Assembly (NCBI GenBank): GCA_028699365.1
Contig: JAQVUQ010000012.1
Span: forward strand, 1-16,376
Direction: 5' to 3'
Length of the DNA stretch: 16,376 nucleotides
From: UBA5359 sp028699365 [NCBI: bacterium]
GTDB taxonomy: Bacteria > UBP13 > UBA5359
Shown here: in pieces, positions 1 to 6,736 of the stretch
Numbering within the stretch: position 1 is the stretch's first letter
Layout: each line of letters starts with the position of its first letter
Made by a program: the position numbers and the translations under genes
Notes under the pieces: generated by a model
Database searches by the model: none
Told to the model about the DNA's origin: nothing
The model's input: the letters and a program-made list of their open reading frames with translations, nothing else

Positions 1-1749
1 AAACGGGAGGACATTGCTTTTCAAATACGCTATAACTCAAAATTGACGGAGAGCATGGAAGAATATAAAAAGAGGGCGACAATAGCCAGATTACAGCAGA
101 CAATTGATGAGAGGAAGAAATGCCTGATTTATTGTCCGTTTGTTTCTCAGATATACGATGTTTACGATGCATTACCAGATAACATTGAGCCGTTTGTAAG
201 TAAGTATCATGGTTCTATGGATAAATTCGAAAAAGCAGAAGCGTACGAACGATTTAAGGATGGAAGATCGTTTGTCATGTTATGTACAAAAGCCTTTGGT
301 ATGGGGGTCGATATTGATGATGTGGAGAGAGTCTATCACTACGCACCTACCGGATATCTCTCTGATTATGTCCAGGAAATCGGCAGGGCGGCCAGGCGGG
401 AAGGGTTAACAGGGCTGGCAATAACTGATTTTACGGATCAGGATATGAGATTTGTAAGGACACTTTACGGCTTGTCCTCTATAAGACAGTACCAACTGCG
501 TGAGATGATGCGAAAACTCTATCAGATTTACCTGGAGAAACGGCATCGTAATCTTCTGGTTTCACCGGAAGCTTTTTCTTATCTCTTCAGAGAGGACCAG
601 GTAGATGAGAAAGTAAAAAGTGGATTGCTCTTGTTGTCAAAAGATTTGCAGGATAAGTACGGTTTCCCTGTTATAGTTGTTCGTCCCAAGAGTTTGTTTA
701 CTCGTAATTTTGTAAACGTTCCTATTCTAATAGAAATAAAGTTTCTGGAAAGATTTGGCAGCTATGCCACACTAATGACAGATAATTTCCCCCGACGATG
801 TCCTGGGGCTTATGGTAGTAACGATATTATCAAATATAATTCAGGGAATATTTATGAATTAGATATGGCCGGATTATGGGAAAACCATTTTGCAGAGCTT
901 ACATTTGCAGACTTCAAACGTCGCTTTTTCTCCGGCGTATTGATCGATTTCAATAACGAGGAGGTGGTTTCACCACGATTAAGGTTAGATATCCATTATA
1001 AAGAGGATTACAGTAACATAATATACCAACTTGAAGCTTGTTCCAAAAAATTAATACGAGTGCTCGAACACTTAAAAGCACAAGCGAAGTTTTTTTCGAA
1101 AAAAGATTTCCATAAAAGCTTCCTGGAGGTATTTGGTGACGATCTGAAGTTTACTACTGAACTTACGAATATCATTGTTGATCTTTTTGTTGCTGAACCC
1201 GGGCGTAACATAAACTTCAATCAAAGTATTGATAAATACCGCTTTTTGCAGGCACGACAGGCAGGAGGAGCGGGTGAGGCTATGACGTACAGATGCATGA
1301 ACAGCAACTATACGGGATTAGGCGTGCACTTATCACGGTTACTTCAGGAAGCTAATCCCAATATTGAAGACGGAACTACCTTTAGAACATATATCGCTAT
1401 TCAAAGCGGGGAGATTCGTCCGAAACTCCTTTTCCTTGCAATTATGCTTGAGCTATTCGGATTGGCCAGTTACGAAATACTGGGGGGTAAGAATACGGAA
1501 ATATTTATAAGGCTTAACGATCCCCAAAAACTGTTAAGATTAACCAACAGTAACTATAACTATTCGAATGCTTTACTTTCAGACATAGCGAGGCGTCGTG
1601 AAAGCTCACAAAAGATTCAAGCTTCTTTTTTGAAAGCAGAGTTATCGGATAAAGAGAGATGGGATATTATAGAAAACTATTTCTTGGGGCGCGATGATAC
1701 AGTGCTGGCTATGCTAGAGAGAAGGGAGCATGTACAAGCAAGGTTTTAG
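1..1749 (+). CDS. RecQ-like SF2 DNA helicase, C-terminal part (5' end outside window)
   Basis: The frame is open from base 1, so the gene starts upstream; a TTG at 43 is only an internal codon. 582 residues are visible. Residues ~41-47 (CLIYCPF) look like helicase motif IV, 96-105 (TKAFGMGVDI) resemble RecQ motif V, and 125-135 (QEIGRAARREG) are motif VI with the arginine finger, close to RecQ QEIGRAGRDG. Walker A and DEAD/DEAH motifs must lie upstream of the window. After residue ~160 I see no zinc-binding cysteine cluster or HRDC domain as in housekeeping RecQ. Instead there is a ~420-residue region I cannot assign, ending in a charged helical segment. Such large RecQ-like helicases with private C-termini are common in defence or mobile regions (family knowledge); a role here is inference. 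Base composition is much AT-richer than the downstream genes, suggesting transfer. Helicase class is fairly sure; function is not. Confidence 0.8.
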   Translation, partial: KREDIAFQIRYNSKLTESMEEYKKRATIARLQQTIDERKKCLIYCPFVSQIYDVYDALPDNIEPFVSKYHGSMDKFEKAEAYERFKDGRSFVMLCTKAFGMGVDIDDVERVYHYAPTGYLSDYVQEIGRAARREGLTGLAITDFTDQDMRFVRTLYGLSSIRQYQLREMMRKLYQIYLEKRHRNLLVSPEAFSYLFREDQVDEKVKSGLLLLSKDLQDKYGFPVIVVRPKSLFTRNFVNVPILIEIKFLERFGSYATLMTDNFPRRCPGAYGSNDIIKYNSGNIYELDMAGLWENHFAELTFADFKRRFFSGVLIDFNNEEVVSPRLRLDIHYKEDYSNIIYQLEACSKKLIRVLEHLKAQAKFFSKKDFHKSFLEVFGDDLKFTTELTNIIVDLFVAEPGRNINFNQSIDKYRFLQARQAGGAGEAMTYRCMNSNYTGLGVHLSRLLQEANPNIEDGTTFRTYIAIQSGEIRPKLLFLAIMLELFGLASYEILGGKNTEIFIRLNDPQKLLRLTNSNYNYSNALLSDIARRRESSQKIQASFLKAELSDKERWDIIENYFLGRDDTVLAMLERREHVQARF

Positions 1750-1859
1750 CATCCGTTAGCGTGTTCGAATTGCGCACCTATACTTACTCGCATATGTAGC
1801 ATTAAAATATGGCCACCAGTCTGTTTATTGGCCGGTGTCCACAGACAAGAGGGCATTAT

Positions 1860-2834
1860 ATGTACCGTTTCTCTCTCCAGCGTATATTCACCATTAACCG
1901 CTATCTGAGCAGCGGCCGTTGTGTCCGGCTGCAGGAGTTGGCTGATGATTTCGGCGTCAGTGCCAGGACTATCCAGCGGGATATGGCGCAACTGCGATAC
2001 GATTTCGGTGCGCCGTTGAAATTCGATCGTTGCGCCGGGGGCTACAGATATACCGGTAAGTTTGACCTTAATCCACCTGTCGATATGACGGAATCCGAAA
2101 TGCTGGCTCTCTACCTGGCTGGAGAGATATTGGGACGCTTTACCGGCACTTCGCTGGAGGATGCCGCCCGCTGTGCTTTTGATAAACTGTCTAAACTGCT
2201 GGTGCACGAACTTACCGATTCCGCTGTACCGCTTGGTGGGCATATTACCATAGGTGCTCCTCTGCTGCGGGGCGATGCTGCAAGAGTAGGTGACCTCTTC
2301 TGCCTGCTTGGGGACGCTATAAAAGACGGCCGGGTTGTCGAGATAGAATATCATGCTATAAATACGGACAGCAAATCCTGCCGGGAGACGGAACCGCTGC
2401 ATCTGCACTATCACAAAGGTGCCTGGTATCTGATTGCTTTCTGTCGCTTGCGTTCGGATATTCGTATTTTTGCGCTGGATCGAATCAAATCGGCTCGGCT
2501 TATTGAGGGAGGGAGGCTGTTCAATCAGCCGTTTGATGCCGCTCTGTACCTGCAGGGCAACTTCGGCATAGTCAGTGGCGGAACTGTCAATGAGGTGGCG
2601 CTTCTCTTTGATGCCGATCAGGCCCGCTGGGTCAGAGAGCGCCAATGGCATCCCAGCCAACAGTTGGAAGAACGCCCGGATGGCTCACTTGTCCTGCACA
2701 TGCGCGTCAGGGGGCTGCGGGAGGTTTGTCACTGGGTGATGAGCTACGGCAGTCATGTGCGGGTGATTGCTCCTCAGGAACTTAAGGAGATGGTAGCGGC
2801 TGAAGTGCGGGCCATGGCCCTAATGCAGGATTGA
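1860..2834 (+). CDS. WYL-domain transcriptional regulator (HTH-WYL, YafY type)
   Basis: 324-residue DNA-binding regulator. The N-terminus (residues ~5-50) is a helix-turn-helix of the HTH_11/DeoR type (LADDFGVSARTIQRDMAQL). The middle has a textbook WYL core with W189-Y190-L191 (KGAWYLIAFCRLR), followed by the arginine-rich IFALDRI strand, and the C-terminus is a WCX-like extension. WYL domains are thought to bind nucleic acid or nucleotide ligands and switch the HTH. I chose ATG 1860, preceded by GAGGG at 6-nt spacing and starting right before the HTH; an in-frame ATG at 1809 has no ribosome binding site and would add 17 unlikely residues. It lies 110 nt after the AT-rich helicase gene and 126 nt before the vWA gene, all on the same strand. 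Its composition resembles the core genes more than the helicase. Target genes are unknown; WYL proteins often control neighbouring stress or defence genes. Confidence 0.9.
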   Translation: MYRFSLQRIFTINRYLSSGRCVRLQELADDFGVSARTIQRDMAQLRYDFGAPLKFDRCAGGYRYTGKFDLNPPVDMTESEMLALYLAGEILGRFTGTSLEDAARCAFDKLSKLLVHELTDSAVPLGGHITIGAPLLRGDAARVGDLFCLLGDAIKDGRVVEIEYHAINTDSKSCRETEPLHLHYHKGAWYLIAFCRLRSDIRIFALDRIKSARLIEGGRLFNQPFDAALYLQGNFGIVSGGTVNEVALLFDADQARWVRERQWHPSQQLEERPDGSLVLHMRVRGLREVCHWVMSYGSHVRVIAPQELKEMVAAEVRAMALMQD

Positions 2835-2846
2835 ATTGATGTTTCC

Positions 2847-2865
2847 AACGACGGTGCATGTCGTT
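2847..2865. repeat. Small inverted repeat between WYL regulator and vWA gene
   Basis: AACGAC and GTCGTT form a 6-bp stem around a 7-nt loop, just after the WYL gene stop and about 95 nt before the vWA start. No T-run follows, so it is not a good intrinsic terminator. It could be an operator for the WYL regulator or a chance match. A TACAAT at 2875-2880 could be a -10 element, but I see no convincing -35 box. Confidence 0.25.
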
Positions 2866-2960
2866 CTCGCCTGATACAATCGAAGTATAGATCCGGTGGT
2901 TTGTTGCATTTGCAGCAGAATTACCGGCAAAAAAGCCGTCAGGCTGGGAGGAGAATGAGC

Positions 2961-3635
2961 ATGCAGGAGAACTATACGCACATTTCCATAATTCTGGACC
3001 GAACGGGATCCATGGAGGGGATCCGTGATGACATCATCGGCGGGTTCAATGCTTTTCTGAAAGAGCAGAAGGAACAGCCGGGAAAGGCCACACTGACTCT
3101 GGTGCAGTTCGATACTCAGGACCCGTATGAGATCATCCATAGCTTCCGGCCGATAGCTGAGATTCCGGAATTGACGCGGAAGACGTATGTGCCAAGAGCC
3201 TCGACACCGCTGCTGGATGCCATGGGGCGGGGTATAAATGACCTGGAGGGCAAATTGGCTGCCATTAAGGAGGAGGAACAGCCGTCCAAAGTGATAGCTG
3301 TTGTCGTAACGGACGGTCAGGAGAACTCCAGCAGGGAATTCAGCCGCGAACAAGTCAAAAGTATGATAGAAAAGAAGCAGGAGCAGGATAACTGGCAATT
3401 TGTCTTTTTAAGCGCTGATCTGGATGCTATAAACGATGCTGTTTACACAGGCATTCGCCGAGGCTCTACTCTGGCCTTTGACAAGACATCAAGGGGCAAT
3501 GCCGAGGCATGGTCATCACTTTCCGGCAGGATAGCCGAATGCCGGGAAGATACGGGGATAGATTGTTTTGCCTTTACCGACGAGGACCGAGCCAAACAGG
3601 AGGCTGAGAAGAAAAGGTTTAGTCACTCGCGATAA
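2961..3635 (+). CDS. von Willebrand factor A (vWA) domain protein
   Basis: 224-residue protein made almost only of a vWA (Rossmann-like, metal-binding) domain. The MIDAS site is recognisable: D13-R-T15-G-S17 (a DxTxS variant of the usual DxSxS), T82 in STPLLDA, and D118 in VVTDGQENSS. There is no signal peptide or membrane helix, so it should be cytosolic; the C-terminus is charged. vWA domains bind partner proteins through the bound metal ion, and in bacteria stand-alone copies often work with ATPases, chelatase-like complexes or tellurite/stress systems, but no such partner is visible here. Start choice: GGGAGGAG at 2946-2953 is 7 nt before ATG 2961; ATG 2955 is too close to it, and a TTG at 2901 lacks a site. 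It follows the WYL regulator on the same strand and is closed by the hairpin at 3647. Function unassigned. Confidence 0.85.
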   Translation: MQENYTHISIILDRTGSMEGIRDDIIGGFNAFLKEQKEQPGKATLTLVQFDTQDPYEIIHSFRPIAEIPELTRKTYVPRASTPLLDAMGRGINDLEGKLAAIKEEEQPSKVIAVVVTDGQENSSREFSREQVKSMIEKKQEQDNWQFVFLSADLDAINDAVYTGIRRGSTLAFDKTSRGNAEAWSSLSGRIAECREDTGIDCFAFTDEDRAKQEAEKKRFSHSR

Positions 3636-3646
3636 GAGCCCCAGAA

Positions 3647-3687
3647 TCCCCGACTAATTTGCAAGCACATTGCAAATTAGTCGGGGA
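3647..3687. terminator. Perfect 18-bp hairpin after vWA gene (atypical terminator)
   Basis: The arm CCCCGACTAATTTGCAA (3648-3664) is repeated as its exact reverse complement at 3670-3686 around a 5-nt loop GCACA, and T3647-A3687 adds one more pair. It starts 11 nt after the vWA stop codon and ends before the spoVG promoter, where a terminator is expected. Neither strand has a T-run after the stem, so it is not a canonical intrinsic terminator; it may act bidirectionally, with Rho, or as an mRNA 3' end stabiliser. Confidence 0.55.
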
Positions 3688-3725
3688 GTTCAGAATTATC
3701 AAGCTATAAATCCTCAGCCCTTTGC

Positions 3726-3754
3726 TTGCAAAAGCCAACAAGCCCTTTTATAAT
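3726..3754 (+). promoter_or_regulatory. Sigma-A-like promoter of spoVG
   Basis: TTGCAA at 3726-3731 and a perfect TATAAT at 3749-3754 are separated by exactly 17 nt. Transcription would start near 3761, directly at the ribosome binding site, giving a very short leader. Bacillus subtilis spoVG is driven by sigma-H, but the elements seen here fit the vegetative sigma factor. Confidence 0.65.
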
Positions 3755-3776
3755 AAAATATACAGGAGGTGAGCGC

Positions 3777-4028
3777 ATGAATATTACCGACGTTCGCGTG
3801 CGTAAGATCGAGTCTGAGGGGAGAACCAGAGCTTTTGTCTCGATAACTATCGATGAGGTCTTCGTGGTGCATGATCTCAAGGTCATCGAAGGACAGAACG
3901 GCTTGTTCGTGGCTATGCCCAGCCGCAAGACGGTAGAGGGTGAGTACAAGGATATTGCTCATCCCATTACCACAGAAGCCCGGGAGATGATCCAGGCGGC
4001 GGTTCTGGAAGCTTATAACAAAGGCTGA
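3777..4028 (+). CDS. spoVG: Septation/regulatory RNA-binding protein SpoVG
   Basis: 83-residue SpoVG. The N-terminus [10 protein letters not shown] and the segment [11 protein letters not shown] are family hallmarks, as is DIAHPIT further on. SpoVG is a small dimeric cytosolic nucleic-acid-binding protein; in Bacillus it affects asymmetric septation during sporulation, and in Listeria, Staphylococcus and Borrelia it acts as a global post-transcriptional or DNA-binding regulator. It is also kept in non-sporulating species, so its presence does not prove sporulation. The ATG at 3777 has AGGAGGT at 3764-3770 with a 6-nt spacer; the frame is open further upstream, but that part covers the promoter. 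It stands first in the conserved spoVG-glmU-prs order, yet here it has its own promoter and is separated from glmU by 207 nt and a tRNA gene. Length is at the short end of the family. Confidence 0.95.
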   Translation: MNITDVRVRKIESEGRTRAFVSITIDEVFVVHDLKVIEGQNGLFVAMPSRKTVEGEYKDIAHPITTEAREMIQAAVLEAYNKG

Positions 4029-4163
4029 TCGCCGTAACTTCTATCTGTAAGCAGTTCTTTTTATACCTCCGTTGATGCTCTTTTAACGTGGCATGGCTTT
4101 GTACGGCCTGCGGGTGACTGCCTGAGAGCACTCTTTTCATGCCTGTTTCATGCTTCTTTTAAA
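4029..4163. other. Non-coding stretch between spoVG and the tRNA promoter
   Basis: No plausible gene on either strand. It holds T-runs (for example TTCTTTTTAT near 4055) that could end spoVG transcription, although no strong stem precedes them. Two longer-range pairings exist: TGCTCT near 4076 with AGAGCA near 4125, and GGCATG 4090-4095 with CATGCC 4138-4143, the latter after a T4 run. This could be a structured RNA 3' end or chance. I do not recognise a riboswitch or T-box motif. Confidence 0.4.
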
Positions 4164-4192
4164 TTGACACTACCACCCAAATTAAGTATAAT
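4164..4192 (+). promoter_or_regulatory. Consensus sigma-A promoter for tRNA-Gln and the glmU operon
   Basis: TTGACA (4164-4169) and TATAAT (4187-4192) are both perfect matches, with the ideal 17-nt spacer and an A/T-rich segment just upstream. Predicted start is near 4199, giving a ~37-nt leader before the tRNA. It is the strongest promoter in the window, as expected for a stable RNA gene, and may supply the downstream operon by read-through. Confidence 0.88.
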
Positions 4193-4235
4193 CTAGCCGT
4201 ATCTGCCGCATCGGCATGCATGTTGCGCAACGCTT

Positions 4236-4309
4236 TTCGGGGTGGTGAAATGGTATCACACCGGCCTTTGGAGCCGAGGTTCCAGGTTCGAGCCCTGGCC
4301 CCGAAGCCA
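4236..4309 (+). tRNA. tRNA-Gln (anticodon TTG), CCA encoded
   Basis: A full cloverleaf can be drawn. The acceptor stem is TTCGGGG (4236-4242) with CCCCGAA (4299-4305), 7 perfect pairs. The D arm is GTG...CAC with GG in the loop. The anticodon stem is 4261-4265/4273-4277 with loop CTTTGGA and anticodon TTG at 4268-4270 (reads CAA, and CAG by wobble). The T arm CCAGG-TTCGAGC-CCTGG is perfect. Discriminator G4306 and CCA 4307-4309 are in the DNA. The outermost anticodon-stem pair is a C-A mismatch. It lies between a consensus promoter and glmU, so it is probably cut out of a tRNA-mRNA transcript. Confidence 0.94.
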
Positions 4310-4330
4310 GTCCCTTTGCGCTGAAAAAGG

Positions 4331-4352
4331 GCCGGAGGAGTCTTCCTTCGGC
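4331..4352 (+). promoter_or_regulatory. Hairpin between tRNA-Gln and glmU
   Basis: GCCGGAGGA (4331-4339) pairs with TCCTTCGGC (4344-4352) over 9 bp with one G-T pair and a 4-nt loop. No T-run follows, so it is not an intrinsic terminator. It directly follows the tRNA 3' end and precedes the glmU ribosome binding site by about 10 nt, so it could define the 5' end of the processed glmU mRNA or tune read-through. A weaker CCCTTT/AAAGGG pairing precedes it. Confidence 0.4.
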
Positions 4353-4376
4353 TATCGGTGTTGGAGAGGAGTCCAT

Positions 4377-5750
4377 ATGAGTTCTTCGATAACGGCTGTG
4401 GTTCTGGCCGCCGGCAAGGGAACCAGAATGAAATCCGCCTTGCCCAAAGTTTTGCATAAGGTCTGCGGCCGGCCGATTCTGGAGCATATTCTTAATATGC
4501 TGGACGAGGCCGGAGTCGGGCGCATAATAGTAGTCGCCGGATACGGTGCCGAAGAGGTATCCGCCTTGTGCAGCGGCCGGGCTGAGATAGCTCTGCAAAC
4601 GGAACAACTGGGCACAGGTCATGCCGTTATGATGGCGGCACCTCTGCTCCAGGGCAACGGCGGCACCACGCTGGTTCTTCCGGGGGATACGCCTCTGCTG
4701 AGAGCCGATACCATGGACCGCCTCTGTCGCCTGCGCTTGGAAACAGGAGCCGGCATGGTCCTTCTGTCGGCTGAACCCGACGATCCCGGCAGTTACGGCC
4801 GGATCGTGCGAGGGGACGGCGGCACGGTCAAGGCTATTGTCGAAGCTAAGGATGCCGGCCCGGAGGAGTTGAAAATACGGGAGATCAACGCGGCGGTCTA
4901 CGCCTTCGATACGGATCTTCTGCTAAACTGTCTGACCAGGATCGGGCGCAACAATGCTCAGGGGGAGTATTATCTGACTGATGTCGTATCCATATTGTCC
5001 GAAGAGGACCGGGTGGAGGCGCTGATAGCGGAGGATCCTGACGATATTATAGGAATAAACGATCGGCTCTATCTGTCGCAGGCGGGTAAGATCATGCGCA
5101 GCCGCATCCTGGAGGCCTGGATGCTTGAAGGCATTACCATTATAGATCCCGACAGCACGTTCATAGAAGATTCGGTCAACATCGGACGGGATACCGTCAT
5201 TCATCCGTTTTCTATCATTGAGGGCGAGACGTTCATCGGCGAAGGCTGCAGCATAGGTCCCAATGCCCATCTTACGGATGCCCGGCTGGGCAAAGGCGTC
5301 AATGTGCAGAACAGCACCGTTTTGGACAGCGATCTTGACGATGGGGTATCCGTCGGCCCGTATGCTTATATCCGTCCGGGGAACAGGCTGGGAGAAGGCG
5401 CCAGGGCGGGGAGTTTTGTAGAGATCAAGAATTCCGAGATCGGTCCGGGCAGCGCCGTGCCGCATCTCAGCTATATCGGGGACAGCAGTCTGGGGGCCGA
5501 TGTCAATATCGGCGCCGGAACTATAACCTGTAACTATGACGGACGGGAGAAGCATCGCACGGTAATCGGCAACGAGGCTTTCATCGGCAGCAACACCAAA
5601 CTTATCGCCCCTGTTACGGTGGGTGAAGGTGCGGTGACGGGTGCCGGTGCCGTGGTAAATAAGGACGTACCGCCCTGGAAGGTTGCTGTCGGCATGCCGG
5701 CCCGGGTGATCAAGAGAAGGGATTGGGGGAAGGGAAACCATGCTGGTTGA
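4377..5750 (+). CDS. glmU: Bifunctional UDP-GlcNAc pyrophosphorylase / GlcN-1-P acetyltransferase
   Basis: 457 residues, the normal GlmU length. It acetylates glucosamine-1-phosphate and then couples it with UTP to give UDP-GlcNAc, the precursor of peptidoglycan and wall polymers, in the cytosol. The N-terminal uridyltransferase domain shows LAAGKGTRMKS (residues 10-20) with K24. The C-terminal half (from ~250) is a left-handed beta-helix of hexapeptide repeats (IGPNAHL, IGAGTITCNYDG), with H363 in VPHLSYIGD matching the catalytic histidine of the Escherichia coli enzyme. ATG 4377 is preceded by GGAGAGGAG; the open frame extends upstream to 4242 but runs through the tRNA gene, so that start is rejected. 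The last 11 nt overlap the prs start, indicating translational coupling. Confidence 0.98.
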   Translation: MSSSITAVVLAAGKGTRMKSALPKVLHKVCGRPILEHILNMLDEAGVGRIIVVAGYGAEEVSALCSGRAEIALQTEQLGTGHAVMMAAPLLQGNGGTTLVLPGDTPLLRADTMDRLCRLRLETGAGMVLLSAEPDDPGSYGRIVRGDGGTVKAIVEAKDAGPEELKIREINAAVYAFDTDLLLNCLTRIGRNNAQGEYYLTDVVSILSEEDRVEALIAEDPDDIIGINDRLYLSQAGKIMRSRILEAWMLEGITIIDPDSTFIEDSVNIGRDTVIHPFSIIEGETFIGEGCSIGPNAHLTDARLGKGVNVQNSTVLDSDLDDGVSVGPYAYIRPGNRLGEGARAGSFVEIKNSEIGPGSAVPHLSYIGDSSLGADVNIGAGTITCNYDGREKHRTVIGNEAFIGSNTKLIAPVTVGEGAVTGAGAVVNKDVPPWKVAVGMPARVIKRRDWGKGNHAG

Positions 5751-6705
5751 CAGTAAAGAGGTAAAGATTTTCACGGGGAATGCCAACCCCAGACTGGCGG
5801 AGAATATTTCCAGCTATCTGGATCTGCCGCTGGGGAAGGCTTTGGTGACGACTTTCAACAACGGAGAGGTCAGGATAAAGCTGGAGGAGAACGTGCGCGG
5901 TTGCGATGTTTTTGTCGTGCAGCCTACGTCCAGGCCCGTGAACCACAGTCTGATGGAATTGCTGGTTATGACAGATGCGCTCAAGCGTGCTTCGGCACGT
6001 CATATCACGGCTGTCATACCGTATTACGGCTATGCGCGGCAGGATCGCAAAGCTACGGGAAGGGAGCCCATTACGGCCAAGCTGGTAGCCAATCTCATTA
6101 CAGTGGCCGGTGCGGACAGGATACTGACCATGGATCTGCACTCCAGCCAGATACAGGGCTTTTTCGATATCAACGTGGATCATTTGACAGCCATGCCGGT
6201 GCTGGTGGATTACTTTGCCAAGAAGAAGATACCGGATCTCTGCGTCGTATCGCCTGATGTAGGCCGGGTAAAGCTCTCCCGGACCATGGCGGAGAGGCTG
6301 GGAGCTTCGCTGGCCATCCTGGTCAAGCGCCGGCCGCAGCCGGGTGAGGCGGAAGTGAGCGAGATTATCGGCCAGGTGGCCGGAAAGAACTGCATCATGG
6401 CCGACGATATGATAGATACGGCCGGCACGCTGGTCATCGGAGCTCAGGCTCTGGTGGAATGCGGTGCCAAGGCCATCTATACCTGCGCTACGCATGCGGT
6501 GCTGTCGGGCCCTGCGGTGGAACGCCTGGAGAAGGCCCCCATCAAAGAGGTTCTGATTACGGATACCATTCCGGTTCCTCCGGAGATGATGCTGGATAAA
6601 ATAAAGGTGCTGACGGTAGCCCCGATGCTGGGCGAGGCGATCAGGCGCATTTATAAGAACGTTTCCATCAGCGAGATGTTCGGTTATTACTGGTCCGGGA
6701 CTTAA
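5740..6705 (+). CDS. prs: Ribose-phosphate pyrophosphokinase (PRPP synthetase)
   Basis: 321 residues, a class I PRPP synthetase. It transfers pyrophosphate from ATP to ribose-5-phosphate, giving PRPP for purine, pyrimidine, histidine, tryptophan and NAD synthesis. Visible hallmarks are FNNGEVRIKL near the N-terminus, the ATP/flexible region RQDRKATGREPITAKLVANL, MDLHSSQIQGFFDINVDHL, VKRRPQPGEAEV, and the PRPP-binding loop D222-DMIDTAGTL. The start ATG 5740 lies inside the end of glmU (11-nt overlap), with GGGGGAAGGG just upstream. The glmU-prs pairing is almost universal in Bacillota and links sugar-nucleotide and nucleotide synthesis. Nothing unusual in the active site. Confidence 0.98.
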   Translation: MLVDSKEVKIFTGNANPRLAENISSYLDLPLGKALVTTFNNGEVRIKLEENVRGCDVFVVQPTSRPVNHSLMELLVMTDALKRASARHITAVIPYYGYARQDRKATGREPITAKLVANLITVAGADRILTMDLHSSQIQGFFDINVDHLTAMPVLVDYFAKKKIPDLCVVSPDVGRVKLSRTMAERLGASLAILVKRRPQPGEAEVSEIIGQVAGKNCIMADDMIDTAGTLVIGAQALVECGAKAIYTCATHAVLSGPAVERLEKAPIKEVLITDTIPVPPEMMLDKIKVLTVAPMLGEAIRRIYKNVSISEMFGYYWSGT

Positions 6706-6736
6706 GGACATAGTTGAGAAGAAAGAGGGAGAAAAG

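Noticed and set aside
43-45. TTG as the start of the helicase gene
   Set aside because: The frame is open to base 1, and the essential N-terminal helicase motifs would be missing; the gene is cut by the window edge.
1770-1798. Possible promoter TTGCGC, 17 nt, TATGTA before the WYL gene
   Set aside because: Only half of each hexamer matches the consensus, which is expected often by chance.
1746-2660. Minus-strand open frame opposite the WYL gene
   Set aside because: No family resemblance, while the plus strand has a clear HTH and WYL core with a ribosome binding site.
3704-3962. Two overlapping minus-strand small open frames over spoVG
   Set aside because: They overlap spoVG fully, show no motif, and lack ribosome binding sites.
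4266-4272. Reading the tRNA anticodon as TGG (Pro)
   Set aside because: The 7-nt loop CTTTGGA puts the invariant T33 second, which fixes the anticodon as TTG (Gln).
4242-4376. Upstream extension of the glmU frame
   Set aside because: It runs through the tRNA-Gln gene and lacks a ribosome binding site; GlmU homologues start at the ATG at 4377.
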